Assembly (NCBI RefSeq): GCF_005222755.1
Contig: NZ_STGD01000005.1
Coordinates: 124,001 to 188,000, forward strand
Length of the DNA: 64,000 nt
Direction: 5' to 3'
Origin: Roseomonas sp. HF4
Lineage (GTDB): Bacteria > Pseudomonadota > Alphaproteobacteria > Acetobacterales > Acetobacteraceae
Shown piece after piece: positions 45,112-53,193 of this stretch. The notes below the pieces were generated by a model, which ran no database searches, had not been told where the DNA came from, and saw only the letters and a list, made by a program, of their open reading frames with translations. The translations under genes were made by a program, and so were the position numbers. The first letter of the stretch is position 1; every line of letters begins with the position of its first letter.

Positions 45112-45594
45112 TCAGAGCGCGGCGAGGACCGCCTGGCCGCTCGACACGTCGAAGGCGCCAGGCGCCTCGACGGCGATATGCGTCACCTTGCCGTCCTTCG
45201 CGACCAGCGCGAAGCGCTGGCAGCGCACGCCGAGGCCGCGCGCCGTCAGGTCGAATTCGAGCCCCATCGCCTTGGTGAAGGCGGCCGAGCCATCGGCGAT
45301 CATCGCCACCTGGTCGGTGATGCCCTGGTCCTTCGCCCAGGCGCCCATGACGAAGGCGTCGTTCACCGCCATGCAGGCGATGGCGTCCACGCCCTTGGCC
45401 TTCAGCGCGTCGGCGTTCTCGGTGAAGGACGGCAGGTGCTTGGCCGAGCAGGTCGGCGTGAAGGCGCCGGGCACGCCGAACAGCACGACGGTGCGGCCCT
45501 TGAAGAACGCGCCGGTGTCCACTTCCTTCGGCCCCTCGGCGGTGGCCTGCATGACCTTCACGGCCGGAATGGTCTCGCCCACGGAAATCGGCAT
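45112..45594 (-). CDS. Peroxiredoxin (Prx5 type)
   Basis: This 160-residue protein has the Prx5 signature VVLFGVPGAFTPTCSAKHLPSF with the peroxidatic Cys, and DAIACMAVNDAFVMGAWAKDQG, VRCQRFALVAKDG further on. It reduces hydrogen or alkyl peroxides using thiols or glutathione. ATG 45594 gives the usual N-terminus. It is divergent from yqgE. Confidence 0.93.
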   Translation of the reverse strand: MPISVGETIPAVKVMQATAEGPKEVDTGAFFKGRTVVLFGVPGAFTPTCSAKHLPSFTENADALKAKGVDAIACMAVNDAFVMGAWAKDQGITDQVAMIADGSAAFTKAMGLEFDLTARGLGVRCQRFALVAKDGKVTHIAVEAPGAFDVSSGQAVLAAL

Positions 45595-45697
45595 GTCGTC
45601 CTCCTCATTGCCCGGGCGGATGTAGCGCGCGGCATGCTGGCTGTCATGGGGGAAGGGATGGGTTGCGGGACCGGGCGGGCTGCGCCACCTAATTGCC

Positions 45698-46282
45698 ATG
45701 GCCACTTCAAGCCCCATGCCGGAGCCCGCCGGCTACCTGTCCGGTCACCTGCTGATCGCGATGCCCGGCATGCAGGACCCGCGCTTCGACCATACCGTCG
45801 TCTGCCTCTGCGCCCATTCGTCCGATGGCGCGATGGGGCTGATCGTGAACCGCCCCCTGGCGGGGATGGCCTTCGACGACCTCCTCCGGCAGCTCGAACT
45901 GGAACCCGTGCCGCCGCAGCGGCGCATCCGGATGGTCGCGGGCGGGCCGGTCGAAAGCGGGCGCGGCTTCGTGCTGCACAGCGACGAATGGTCGACCGAG
46001 GGGACCCTGCCCGTCATGCCGGGCCTCGCGCTGACCGCGAGCGTCGAGATCCTGAAGGCCGTGGCGTCCGGCGGCGGGCCGCGCGACTGCGTCCTGGCCC
46101 TGGGCTACGCCGGCTGGGCACCGGGCCAGCTCGAGGACGAGATCCAGCGCAACGCCTGGCTCAGCGTGCCGGCGGACGGCGCGCTCGTGTTCCGCGACGA
46201 TGCCGGCACGACCTGGGAAGCGGCGTTGGCGAAGCTGCGCGTGGACCCTGCCCTGCTCTCCGGCAGCGCCGGCCACGCCTGA
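45698..46282 (+). CDS. yqgE: YqgE/AlgH family protein
   Basis: This 194-residue protein matches YqgE/AlgH throughout: YLSGHLLIAMPGMQDPRFDHTVVCLCAHSSDGAMGLIVNRPL, GGPVESGRGFVLHS, and ALGYAGWAPGQLEDEIQRNAWL. The molecular role of the family is not settled. It is followed 11 bases later by a small cupin, so the two may be co-transcribed. Confidence 0.93.
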   Translation: MATSSPMPEPAGYLSGHLLIAMPGMQDPRFDHTVVCLCAHSSDGAMGLIVNRPLAGMAFDDLLRQLELEPVPPQRRIRMVAGGPVESGRGFVLHSDEWSTEGTLPVMPGLALTASVEILKAVASGGGPRDCVLALGYAGWAPGQLEDEIQRNAWLSVPADGALVFRDDAGTTWEAALAKLRVDPALLSGSAGHA

Positions 46283-46293
46283 AGGGTCCCGCC

Positions 46294-46635
46294 ATGCAGA
46301 TGTCCGCCATCCCGTTCGACACCACCGACTGGTCGGCGGTGCCGCCGACGCGCCATGCCGGCGATGCGGGCGAGGCGCTCTGGCGCACGCGCCATGTCGG
46401 GCCGGCGGAGAACCCGATCCGCGTGCGGATGGTGGAGTATTCGCCGGGCTACGTCTCCGACCACTGGTGCCAGAAGGGCCACGTGCTGCTGGTGCTGGAG
46501 GGCGAACTCGAGACGACGCTCGCCGATGGGCGAGTCTTCACGCTGAAGCCCGGCATGTCCTACCAGGTGGCGGACGGGGCGGAGGCGCACAGGTCGCGCA
46601 CCAGCACGGGGGCGAGGCTGTTCATCGTGGATTGA
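46294..46635 (+). CDS. Small cupin-fold protein (DHCW-motif-like)
   Basis: This 113-residue cupin carries VEYSPGYVSDHWCQKGHVLLVLEGELETTLADG and PGMSYQVADGAEAHRS. It resembles the DHCW-motif cupin family as I recall it, although here the order is DHWC. Metal binding through the His residues is likely; the function is unknown. It ends 5 bases before repeat copy B. Confidence 0.78.
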   Translation: MQMSAIPFDTTDWSAVPPTRHAGDAGEALWRTRHVGPAENPIRVRMVEYSPGYVSDHWCQKGHVLLVLEGELETTLADGRVFTLKPGMSYQVADGAEAHRSRTSTGARLFIVD

Positions 46636-46640
46636 AGGCC

Positions 46641-46766
46641 GGGGGGAGAAGGGAACTTCTCCCCCCGGACCCCCCACAACCATTTTTTGCACCTGGCGCC
46701 CTACCTTCCCGGGTCAGCACCAGGTGCCAAGGAAGGGAGGGGGATCGTGGGAGGTTCCCCTCCCCC
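46641..46766. repeat. REPIN-like inverted repeat, copy B
   Basis: This 126-base copy starts with the hairpin GGGGGGAGAAGGG AAC TTCTCCCCCC-type arm, followed by CCCCCCACAACCATTTTTTGCACCTGGCGCC. The reverse arm is AGCACCAGGTGCCAAGGAAGGGAGGGGG, then GGGAGGTTCCCCTCCCCC. The core GCACCTGG/CCAGGTGC is perfect. It sits between convergent genes. Confidence 0.8.
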
Positions 46767-46781
46767 GACCTTCCGGGTCGT

Positions 46782-47129
46782 TCAACCCGCCCGCTGCAGC
46801 CGCTTCGGCGCCGTCATGCTCCACGACCGGCGAACCAGCGCCTCGACCTCCGCCCAGTCCACGCGGCCCGTGAGCCGCAACCCGATCCACCCCTTGTGCC
46901 CGACATAGGGCGGGCGGAAGAACCGATCCGGCGCCGCCTCGACCAGCATTTCCTGCACGCCGCGCGGCGCCTTGCACCATAGCGCGGCGTCCGCGCCCTC
47001 CATCGGCGACCACATGCAGAAGATGCGCCCGCGGATGCGCCAGGTGGGCACGCCCCAGGTCTCCTGCTCCGTCGCCTCCGGCAGGGCGAGGCAGATGGCG
47101 CGCAGCCGGGACTGCGCGCGGGCGCTCAC
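46782..47129 (-). CDS. MmcQ/YjbR family protein
   Basis: This 115-residue protein matches the MmcQ/YjbR family (CyaY-like, DNA-binding fold): LRAICLALPEATEQETWGVPTWRIRGRIFCMW, WCKAPRGVQEMLVEAAPDRFFRPPYVGHKGWIGLRL. The biological role is not known. ATG 47129 overlaps the HAD gene stop (ATGA), making it the last gene of pyrD-HAD-yjbR. Confidence 0.88.
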   Translation of the reverse strand: MSARAQSRLRAICLALPEATEQETWGVPTWRIRGRIFCMWSPMEGADAALWCKAPRGVQEMLVEAAPDRFFRPPYVGHKGWIGLRLTGRVDWAEVEALVRRSWSMTAPKRLQRAG

Positions 47130-47989
47130 CAGCGCAGCGAGCGCAGCGCCGCGATCGGGCGCACGCCCTCCTCATGCGCCACGGCGGCGAGGCGCGAGGG
47201 CTCCGGGTTCTCGCCATGCGCCGCGGCGGCCAGGCCCGTCAGCGCCCAGAGCGCGTCCATGCCCGCCGCCTGGGCGCCGGCAAGGTCGGTATGCGGCGTG
47301 TCGCCGATGGCGAGCACGCGGTGCCGCTGCGGATTGCCCAGCGCCTCCAGCACCGGGTCGTAGACCGCGGGGTCGGGCTTGCCGATCTCGAGCACCGCGC
47401 CGCCCAGGTCCAGGTAGACATCGGCCAGTGCGCCGGCGCAGAGCACGCGGTCGTCGCCCACCATCACGGCGCGGTCGGGGTTCACGCAGAGCATCGGCAG
47501 ACCGGCGGCATGGCAGGCTTCGAGCGCAGCGCGGTAGGGCTCGACGCTCTTTGGCCCGCGCACCGGATCGGGGCCGGTGTTCAGCAGGAAGGAAGCCGAC
47601 CGCGGGTCCTCGACCACCTCCGCCGCGCCGTCCTCCACCACGGACAGGTCGCGGTCGGGCCCGATATGGACGCAAGCGCGGCCCAGCTTCGCGAACCACG
47701 GGTGGCTGCGGTGCTTGAGGTGCCACCAGGACACCTCGCCCGAGGAGACGATCGCATCGTACAGCGCGCGGTCGAGGCCCATGCCGTCGAGCATCTTCGC
47801 GATGAACCAGGCGCGCCGCGGCGCATTGGTCAGGAACACGACGCCCTTGCCGCGCGCCTTCAGCTCGGACAGCGCCTCGGCGACGCCGGGATAGAGCGCC
47901 TTCCCGTTGTGCACCACGCCCCAGAGGTCGAGCACGAAGCCGTCGTAGCGCTCCGCGACCGGGGCGATGCCGTCGATGATCTCCATCAT
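47126..47989 (-). CDS. HAD-superfamily hydrolase (NagD-like class IIA)
   Basis: This 287-residue protein has HAD motif I in GFVLDLWGVVHNG, motif II in VVFLTNAPR, and motifs III/IV in EIGKPDPAVYDPV and VLAIGDTPHTDLAGAQAAGMDALWALTG. It resembles the sugar-phosphatase/NagD class common in alphaproteobacteria. The second Asp of motif I (DxD) is replaced by Trp-Gly, as in the related TIGR01459-type family that I recall. It overlaps pyrD upstream and yjbR downstream (both ATGA). Confidence 0.88.
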   Translation of the reverse strand: MMEIIDGIAPVAERYDGFVLDLWGVVHNGKALYPGVAEALSELKARGKGVVFLTNAPRRAWFIAKMLDGMGLDRALYDAIVSSGEVSWWHLKHRSHPWFAKLGRACVHIGPDRDLSVVEDGAAEVVEDPRSASFLLNTGPDPVRGPKSVEPYRAALEACHAAGLPMLCVNPDRAVMVGDDRVLCAGALADVYLDLGGAVLEIGKPDPAVYDPVLEALGNPQRHRVLAIGDTPHTDLAGAQAAGMDALWALTGLAAAAHGENPEPSRLAAVAHEEGVRPIAALRSLRW

Positions 47990-49041
47990 GCGTCCTTGCC
48001 GACGGCGTCGGCGACATGGGTGAAGCCGTCGCGCTTCAGCAGCGCGGCGAGGCCGTCGGCGATGCGCCGCGGCAGCACGGGACCCGCATAGGCGAAGCCC
48101 GTGTACATCTGGACCAGGGAGGCGCCGGCGCGGATCTTGGCGTAGGCCTGCTCGGCCGTCGCGATGCCGCCCACGCCCACCAGCACGAGCCGCCCGCGCG
48201 CGATGCGGTGCACCTTGCGCAGCACCTCGGTCGATGGGCCGAACAGCGGCGCGCCGGACAGGCCGCCGGCCTCCTTCGCATGTGCCGAGGCCAGCGGCGG
48301 GCGCGCGATGGTGGTGTTGGAGACGATCAGCCCCGCGACGCCGCGCGTGAGGCACGCCTGCACGATCGGCGCCAGCGCGTCATCCGCCAGGTCGGGCGCG
48401 ATCTTGACCAGCAGCGGCGGTGTCCGCGGCAGCGTGGCGCGCATGGCGCCGATGGCGTCGAGGATCGCGGCCAGCCGTTCCTCCCCCTGCAGGTCGCGCA
48501 GGCCCGGCGTATTGGGGGAGGAGACGTTGACGGTCACGTAGTCGGCGAAGGGCGCGACGGCCGCGTAGAGCGCGGGGTAGTCGCGTTCCGGATCCGCGCC
48601 GTCCTTGTTGATGCCGATATTGGCGCCGAGCACCGCGGGCATCGGCCGCGGCAGGGCCGCGAGCCGCGCGGCGTAGCCATCGAGCCCGCCATTGTTGAAG
48701 CCCATGCGGTTGATGACGGCCGCGTCCTCCGTCAGGCGGAACAGGCGCGGGCGCGGATTGCCGGGCTGCGGGCGCGGCGTGACGGTGCCCACCTCCACGA
48801 AGCCGAAGCCGAGGCGCATCAGCGGGAGCACCGCCGCCGCGTCCTTGTCGAAGCCGGCGGCCAGGCCGACCGGGTTGCGGAAGCGGAGCCCGAGGCATTC
48901 GGTCGCGAGAACCGGGTCGTCGGCGCCGGAATCACGGCCGGCGAGGCCGAGGCCGAGCGCCTTCAGCGCGATCCCGTGCGCGGTCTCGGCGTCGAGGCCG
49001 CGCATCAGCGGCATGAGGGCGGAGGCAATGGCGGGGGTCAT
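47986..49041 (-). CDS. pyrD: Dihydroorotate dehydrogenase (quinone), class 2
   Basis: This 351-residue enzyme shows the class 2 N-terminus and FMN-binding motifs: FRNPVGLAAGFDKDAAAVLPLMRLGFGFVEVGTVTP, NINKDGA-type GANIGINKDG, YVTVNVSSPNTPGLRDLQG with catalytic Ser, LVKIAPDLADD and VGVGGIATAEQAYAKIRAGASLVQMYTGF. It oxidises dihydroorotate with quinone at the membrane, in the pyrimidine pathway that carAB starts. Confidence 0.97.
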   Translation of the reverse strand: MTPAIASALMPLMRGLDAETAHGIALKALGLGLAGRDSGADDPVLATECLGLRFRNPVGLAAGFDKDAAAVLPLMRLGFGFVEVGTVTPRPQPGNPRPRLFRLTEDAAVINRMGFNNGGLDGYAARLAALPRPMPAVLGANIGINKDGADPERDYPALYAAVAPFADYVTVNVSSPNTPGLRDLQGEERLAAILDAIGAMRATLPRTPPLLVKIAPDLADDALAPIVQACLTRGVAGLIVSNTTIARPPLASAHAKEAGGLSGAPLFGPSTEVLRKVHRIARGRLVLVGVGGIATAEQAYAKIRAGASLVQMYTGFAYAGPVLPRRIADGLAALLKRDGFTHVADAVGKDA

Positions 49042-49136
49042 GGCGCGCCCTTGTGCCCCGGCGCGCGGCGCCGGGAAAGCCCGGTTGACGCACCCTGCGC
49101 CGCCCGGCCAGAAGCGCCGGTCACGCGGCGAAGGGA

Positions 49137-50015
49137 ATGGATGTGCAGGGCCCGGTCTACCTGGTCTCGGCGATGGCGCTGTTCGGGCTGCTCGACGCCA
49201 ATTCCAAGCTGCTGTCCGGCACCTACCCGGCGGACCAGGTGGTCGCCGTGCGCTATGCGACGCTGCTGCTGGTGCTGTTCGCGGCGCGCGCGGCGATGCC
49301 CGGCCTCGGCGGGCCGCTCACCACGGCGCATCCTCGGCTGCACCTGGGACGCGCCGTCTTCATGGTGGGCTCGGGGATGGGGTTCTTCCTGGCGCTCCGC
49401 GACATCCCGCTGGCCGAGGGCTACCTCGTCTACTTCACCGCGCCCTTCCTGACGCTGGGGCTGGCCGCGCTGGTGCTGGGGGAGAGGACCGGGCGGGCGG
49501 TCTGGGGGTGGTCGGTGCTCGGCTTCGCCGGCGTCGCGCTGGCGATGTGGCCGGGGCTCGGCGCGGACGGGCCCTGGGGGGCCTATCTCTGGGCGCTGTT
49601 CGCGACCGCCTGCTACGCCGCGGTGCTGACCATCAACCGCCTGCTGCGGCACGAGACCGGGGCGGCGGTGCTGATCCTGTGGTCGTCGCTGCCGGGGCTG
49701 CTGCTGCTGGCGCCCTTCGCGGCTATGTCCTGGGTCGCGCCGGGCCCGCTCGACCTGGCGGCGCTCGCGGTGAACGGGCTGCTGGCCGGCGGGGCCACGC
49801 TCTGCCTCGCCATCGCGTTCCGGCACGATTCGGCGGCGCGGCTGGCGCCGCTCGAATTCAGCGCCCTGCTGTTCGCGGTCGGGCTCGACCTGCTGATCTG
49901 GAGCGTCTGGCCGACCGCCTGGACGGTTGGCGGTGCCGTCGTCGTGGTCTTCGCCCTGGCGATGAGCCAACGCGCGGCGGGCTCGGCTCAGGGGAAGCCT
50001 TCGGGGAAGACGTGA
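49137..50015 (+). CDS. DMT/EamA-family transporter
   Basis: This 292-residue protein has about ten hydrophobic segments in two EamA halves (SAMALFGLLDANSKLLSGTYPADQVVAVRY; LPGLLLLAPFAAMSWVAPG). It begins 95 bases from the divergent pyrD. Its 3' end overlaps the convergent DUF952 gene by 28 bases. The exported metabolite is unknown. Confidence 0.88.
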   Translation: MDVQGPVYLVSAMALFGLLDANSKLLSGTYPADQVVAVRYATLLLVLFAARAAMPGLGGPLTTAHPRLHLGRAVFMVGSGMGFFLALRDIPLAEGYLVYFTAPFLTLGLAALVLGERTGRAVWGWSVLGFAGVALAMWPGLGADGPWGAYLWALFATACYAAVLTINRLLRHETGAAVLILWSSLPGLLLLAPFAAMSWVAPGPLDLAALAVNGLLAGGATLCLAIAFRHDSAARLAPLEFSALLFAVGLDLLIWSVWPTAWTVGGAVVVVFALAMSQRAAGSAQGKPSGKT

Positions 50016-50344
50016 CGACCCTCGGCGTCGAGCGGCAACGGCACGACGCGCATGACGGCGGAGAGCGGCAGCGCCGCGTACAGATGCGGGAACAGGCCGG
50101 GGCGGCGGCCTCCCGCGGCGGGTTCCCAGCGGAGCGCCGCGCCGAGGGACGCGGCGTCCGCCTCGACCATCAGCAGGTCCGCGACGCCGGCGCGGTGCTT
50201 CGCGGCGCTGGCGCGGAGTTGCCCGGCGGTCGAGAAATGCAGGAAGCCGTCGCGCGCGTCGTCCGCGCTGCCCGCATAGGCGCCGGCGGCCTCGGCCGCC
50301 GTCCAGTCAGGCGCGCGGACCAGGGTGTAGACGAAGGGTTCCAT
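49988..50344 (-). CDS. DUF952 family protein
   Basis: This 118-residue protein matches DUF952: YTLVRAPDWTAAEAAGAYAGSADDARDGFLHFSTAGQLRASAAKH, LLMVEADAASLGAALRWEPAAGG, GLFPHLYAALPLSAV. This family is thought to resemble ADP-ribosyl/phosphotransferase folds, but the role is unknown. ATG 50344. It ends inside the 3' end of the EamA gene. It is the last non-phage gene before the virion cassette. Confidence 0.88.
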   Translation of the reverse strand: MEPFVYTLVRAPDWTAAEAAGAYAGSADDARDGFLHFSTAGQLRASAAKHRAGVADLLMVEADAASLGAALRWEPAAGGRRPGLFPHLYAALPLSAVMRVVPLPLDAEGRHVFPEGFP

Positions 50345-50376
50345 GGCCGCGCTGTAGCAGCAGGGGCAGCGCCGCG

Positions 50377-50811
50377 TCAGCCGAGATCCTCCGCCCGGTA
50401 GAAGCAGAGCCCCCCGATCTCCGCCGCCGCCGCCCGGCCGAGCGCCCAGCCCGGCAGCGCCATGGCGTCGTGGACATGCGTGGCGCCGCCGGTCGGGTCG
50501 GGCAGCGCGCCGGCCAGCGCCCGCGCCGCGATCCGGCGGCAGATGGCCAGCGCGGCGTCGCCGGGCGGGATCTCCCGCAGCAGGGCGTGGCGCGGATGGT
50601 TGCGGTTCCAGCACGGGAACTGGAAGGGGGCGCGGCAGACGCCGGCCACCCCCTGGCCCCAATGCGGCACGCCGGCGCGCGCACGATTCATGACCAGCGC
50701 GGCCAGCGCCTCGATGGCGCGGACGGGGCGGTCCGCCGCTTCCCCCCAAAGGGTCAGCGCGAGGATCTCGGCCGCGGCCTCGCGCGGCGGCAGGTGCATC
50801 GCGGCGCTCAT
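50377..50811 (-). CDS. Cell wall hydrolase (SleB/CwlJ-like endolysin)
   Basis: This 144-residue protein matches the SleB/CwlJ hydrolase domain: AAAEILALTLWGEAADRPVRAIEALAALVMNRA with the catalytic Glu, PFQFPCWNRNHPRHALL, and GATHVHDAMALPGWA. There is no signal peptide, which fits a phage endolysin released by a holin. ATG 50811 overlaps the stop of the membrane-protein gene (ATGA). Lysis is the inferred role. Confidence 0.85.
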   Translation of the reverse strand: MSAAMHLPPREAAAEILALTLWGEAADRPVRAIEALAALVMNRARAGVPHWGQGVAGVCRAPFQFPCWNRNHPRHALLREIPPGDAALAICRRIAARALAGALPDPTGGATHVHDAMALPGWALGRAAAAEIGGLCFYRAEDLG

Positions 50812-51143
50812 TCCCGTTCCTCCATCCGGCGGGCGGCCTGCGCCACGGCGATGCCGGCGCGCGAGACCTCGCCCAGCTTCGCCTCGATCCGGACCAGATG
50901 GTCCGAGATGCGCCGGTCGAGGTCGCGGATCAGCGACAGCGGCACGTAGGTTCGCGCGACCTCGAGCTTGAACTGCGCGAGGTCCTCCCGCGTTCGGGTC
51001 AGCGCGTCGGAATCGCGCTGGTCGCCGCGCTCGATGCGCGCCGCGATCTCCTTGCGCAGCCCGTGGATCATCCAGAAGAGCGCGGCCACGACGGGCGCCT
51101 CCACGGCGGTGATCCACCACAGCGGTTCGATCTGGATCGGCAT
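50808..51143 (-). CDS. Single-span membrane protein, holin/lysis-accessory candidate
   Basis: This 111-residue protein has one hydrophobic segment near the N-terminus (WWITAVEAPVVAALFWMIHGL) followed by a charged helical, probably coiled-coil tail (LRKEIAARIERGDQRDSDALTRTREDLAQFKLEVA). It sits directly before and overlaps the endolysin gene, a usual place for a holin or accessory lysis protein. I do not recognise a named family. ATG 51143 is preferred over upstream in-frame codons. Confidence 0.65.
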   Translation of the reverse strand: MPIQIEPLWWITAVEAPVVAALFWMIHGLRKEIAARIERGDQRDSDALTRTREDLAQFKLEVARTYVPLSLIRDLDRRISDHLVRIEAKLGEVSRAGIAVAQAARRMEERE

Positions 51144-51207
51144 GATGTCGCCTGCCCTTTCTGCTGGAACCTTGAAGACGCCGGCGGCGCGGACCACCCT
51201 TGGGGCC

Positions 51208-51456
51208 ATGACGCCCCCGGGAAGCCGCGCCGCGATGTGGAACGAGCCCTATCTCGAGACCTGCTGCCGATCGGCGCTGCACCGGCTGACGCTGGTCGGG
51301 CCGCATGGCCGCCCGCCCGGGCTGAAGGACGGGCCCTGCCTGAACCGCCTGACCGCGATGGGCCTGGCGCGGCCGCGCGCCGACGGCCGCTTCGAGATCA
51401 CGGATGGCGGGCGCGCCCGCCACGGTGCCGAGATCCTGAAGCGGCGCGCCGCCTAG
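51208..51456 (+). CDS. Small winged-helix-like protein on the opposite strand
   Basis: This 82-residue protein (or 73 from ATG 51235) is read against the direction of the phage genes. The C-terminal part looks like a short winged helix: GPCLNRLTAMGLARPRADGRFEITDGGRARHGAEILKRR. An N-terminal segment has paired Cys (YLETCCRSAL). It converges on the terminase stop (5 bases) and diverges from the holin-like gene (64 bases). I do not recognise a family. Confidence 0.55.
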   Translation: MTPPGSRAAMWNEPYLETCCRSALHRLTLVGPHGRPPGLKDGPCLNRLTAMGLARPRADGRFEITDGGRARHGAEILKRRAA

Positions 51457-51461
51457 GGGCG

Positions 51462-52904
51462 TCACCCGCGCCAGTCCGGCCGCGCCGCCGGGCGCGCGCC
51501 GCGAACCAGCCGCACCGGCTCGGCCAACAACGCGCCCGCCACGGCGTCGAGCGCATCGTCGCGCAGGCCCGGCGCGCCGGGCCGCCATTCCGCCATCTCG
51601 GCCGCGAAGGGCGTGCGAAACACGCTCTCGTGCGCATGCAGGCGCCGCGCGGCCAGCGCGGGCTCGAGCGCGCCGAGGATGCGGTCCTCCTTCGCGCGCG
51701 TGCTCGCGTGCTCGATGACGGTGCAGGCGACGCCGCCGCGGGCCAGTTCCCGCTTCAGCAGCGCCGGCAGGAAGCGGCCGAGCCCGTTCGTCTCGACGCG
51801 CACCGCCGGCAGCAGCAGGTCGCGCAGCACGGACGCGACGGCCCGGCATTGCTGCGTGGCCGGGTCGTCGGCCGCCTCCGGGTCGTGCGTCAGGTAGGCC
51901 AGGCGGTGCAGGAAGTGCCGGCCCTCCTGGTCCGAGTAGATGGCGGCGAGCACCGAGGCATCCCCGGCACCCGGCCGCCCATAGGCCGGGTCCCAGAAGG
52001 CGCCGCCCGAGACCAGCCGGTGGCCGAGCAGCGTCAGCACGCCACGCCCCTGGGCTTCGCGGTAGTCCGGTTCCTCGCCGTAGCGGACGATGGCGGCGGG
52101 ATCGAGCCGCACCGCGCCCGCCGAGACCGCCTGGAGCAGCATCTGCCGATGGAACTGCAGCGGGCCGACACGGTCGCGCAGCGCCGCGATGGCCTCGCGC
52201 GGGAAGCGCTCGGGCCAGGCGGAGGCGCCGGCCGCGTTCATCACCGGCACCACGAGGCGCCGGTAGCCGGCGAGGAAGGCGCCATCTTCCTTCGGGTCGC
52301 GGTACAGCGTCTGTTCATGGTGCGGCGTGCCCACGAACAGGATCGTGCCGTCAGGCGTCAGCACGAATTCCGCTTCCGCCAGGCGCTCGCGCAGCTCGGC
52401 CCGCTTGCCCGGCGTGTCGCAGTTCCCCGCGACCTCGACGTCGTCGCAGACGATCACCTCGGCGCGGTTGCCCGTCACGTTGCCGCCAATGCCCTGTGCC
52501 AGCATCGAGGGATCGCGCAGCGCCCCCTCCCGCGCCACGGTGAAGCGGTCGGTCGCCCAGGATTCCGCCGCCTCGGGAATCAGGTGGCGGCAGAGCGGGT
52601 GGCGCTCGACGATGCGCCGCACGCTCGCGACCATCTTCACCGCCAGCGGCTGGTCGGCCGCCAGCACCAGGATGCGCGTCTCAGGCCGCCGCGCCAGCAG
52701 CCAGGCGCACCAGAGGCCGACCAGCGTGGACTTGCCGCAGCCGCGGAAGGCCATCAGCAGCAGGCGGCGGTCGGCCGCCCTGTCGCGCGCCTCGAGCCAG
52801 CGCGCGATGCGCCGGTGGACGGCCGGCGTCTCGCCGCGGTTGCGTCGGTTCCAGAGCCACAGGAATTCGAGGAAGCCAGCGTCAGCATTGCTCCTCCCCG
52901 GCAT
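51462..52904 (-). CDS. Phage terminase large subunit, gp19-like
   Basis: This 480-residue protein has an ATPase domain with Walker A LLMAFRGCGKSTLVGLW at about residue 55, Walker B EVIVCDDVEVAG, and the coupling motif ILFVGTPHHEQTLYR. The PSMLAQGIGGNVTGNRAE stretch is typical of T7 gp19-like terminases. A nuclease domain follows, with acids in GAFWDPAYGRPGAGDASVLA and LRDDALDAVAGAL. It packages DNA into the capsid. ATG 52904 has GAGGAGG upstream and overlaps the preceding gene by 23 bases. Confidence 0.9.
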   Translation of the reverse strand: MPGRSNADAGFLEFLWLWNRRNRGETPAVHRRIARWLEARDRAADRRLLLMAFRGCGKSTLVGLWCAWLLARRPETRILVLAADQPLAVKMVASVRRIVERHPLCRHLIPEAAESWATDRFTVAREGALRDPSMLAQGIGGNVTGNRAEVIVCDDVEVAGNCDTPGKRAELRERLAEAEFVLTPDGTILFVGTPHHEQTLYRDPKEDGAFLAGYRRLVVPVMNAAGASAWPERFPREAIAALRDRVGPLQFHRQMLLQAVSAGAVRLDPAAIVRYGEEPDYREAQGRGVLTLLGHRLVSGGAFWDPAYGRPGAGDASVLAAIYSDQEGRHFLHRLAYLTHDPEAADDPATQQCRAVASVLRDLLLPAVRVETNGLGRFLPALLKRELARGGVACTVIEHASTRAKEDRILGALEPALAARRLHAHESVFRTPFAAEMAEWRPGAPGLRDDALDAVAGALLAEPVRLVRGARPAARPDWRG

Positions 52905-53193
52905 CGCGATCCTCCTCGTAGGCCGCCAGCGCGGCACGGGCCTCGACCAGCATCGCCGTCGCCTCCTCGAGTTCCGGCGCCTCGCTGCCCAGCTGGCGGG
53001 CGAGCTTCACGAGCTCGGTCAGGTGCGCGAGCGCGGCGCGGCAGGCCGCGTGGTGCGCGGCGAAGGCCTTGGTATCGTCGTCGGTCGCGGGTTCCGGGCC
53101 GGCCTGGAGGAAGCGGAGGTAGCCCTCCGCCACGACATCCATCGCCGTCCGGAGATCGGGACCGCGAACCGAGGGCTCGCGGCGGCGCGTCAT
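52882..53193 (-). CDS. Small protein at the small-terminase (gp18) position
   Basis: This 103-residue, mostly helical acidic protein (DVVAEGYLRFLQAGPEPATDDDTKAFAAHHAACRAALAHL ... LEEATAMLVEARAALAAYEEDRDAGEEQC) lies between the fibre and large terminase genes. That is where T7 encodes gp18, its small terminase. I see no sequence signature for a small terminase, so the call rests on size and position. ATG 53193 overlaps the fibre stop (ATGA). Confidence 0.6.
   Translation of the reverse strand: MTRRREPSVRGPDLRTAMDVVAEGYLRFLQAGPEPATDDDTKAFAAHHAACRAALAHLTELVKLARQLGSEAPELEEATAMLVEARAALAAYEEDRDAGEEQC

Noticed and set aside
50377-51849. A 490-codon frame joining the endolysin with upstream sequence
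   Set aside because: Only the last 144 codons look like the hydrolase; the rest is antisense or out of frame to the terminase and the membrane protein.
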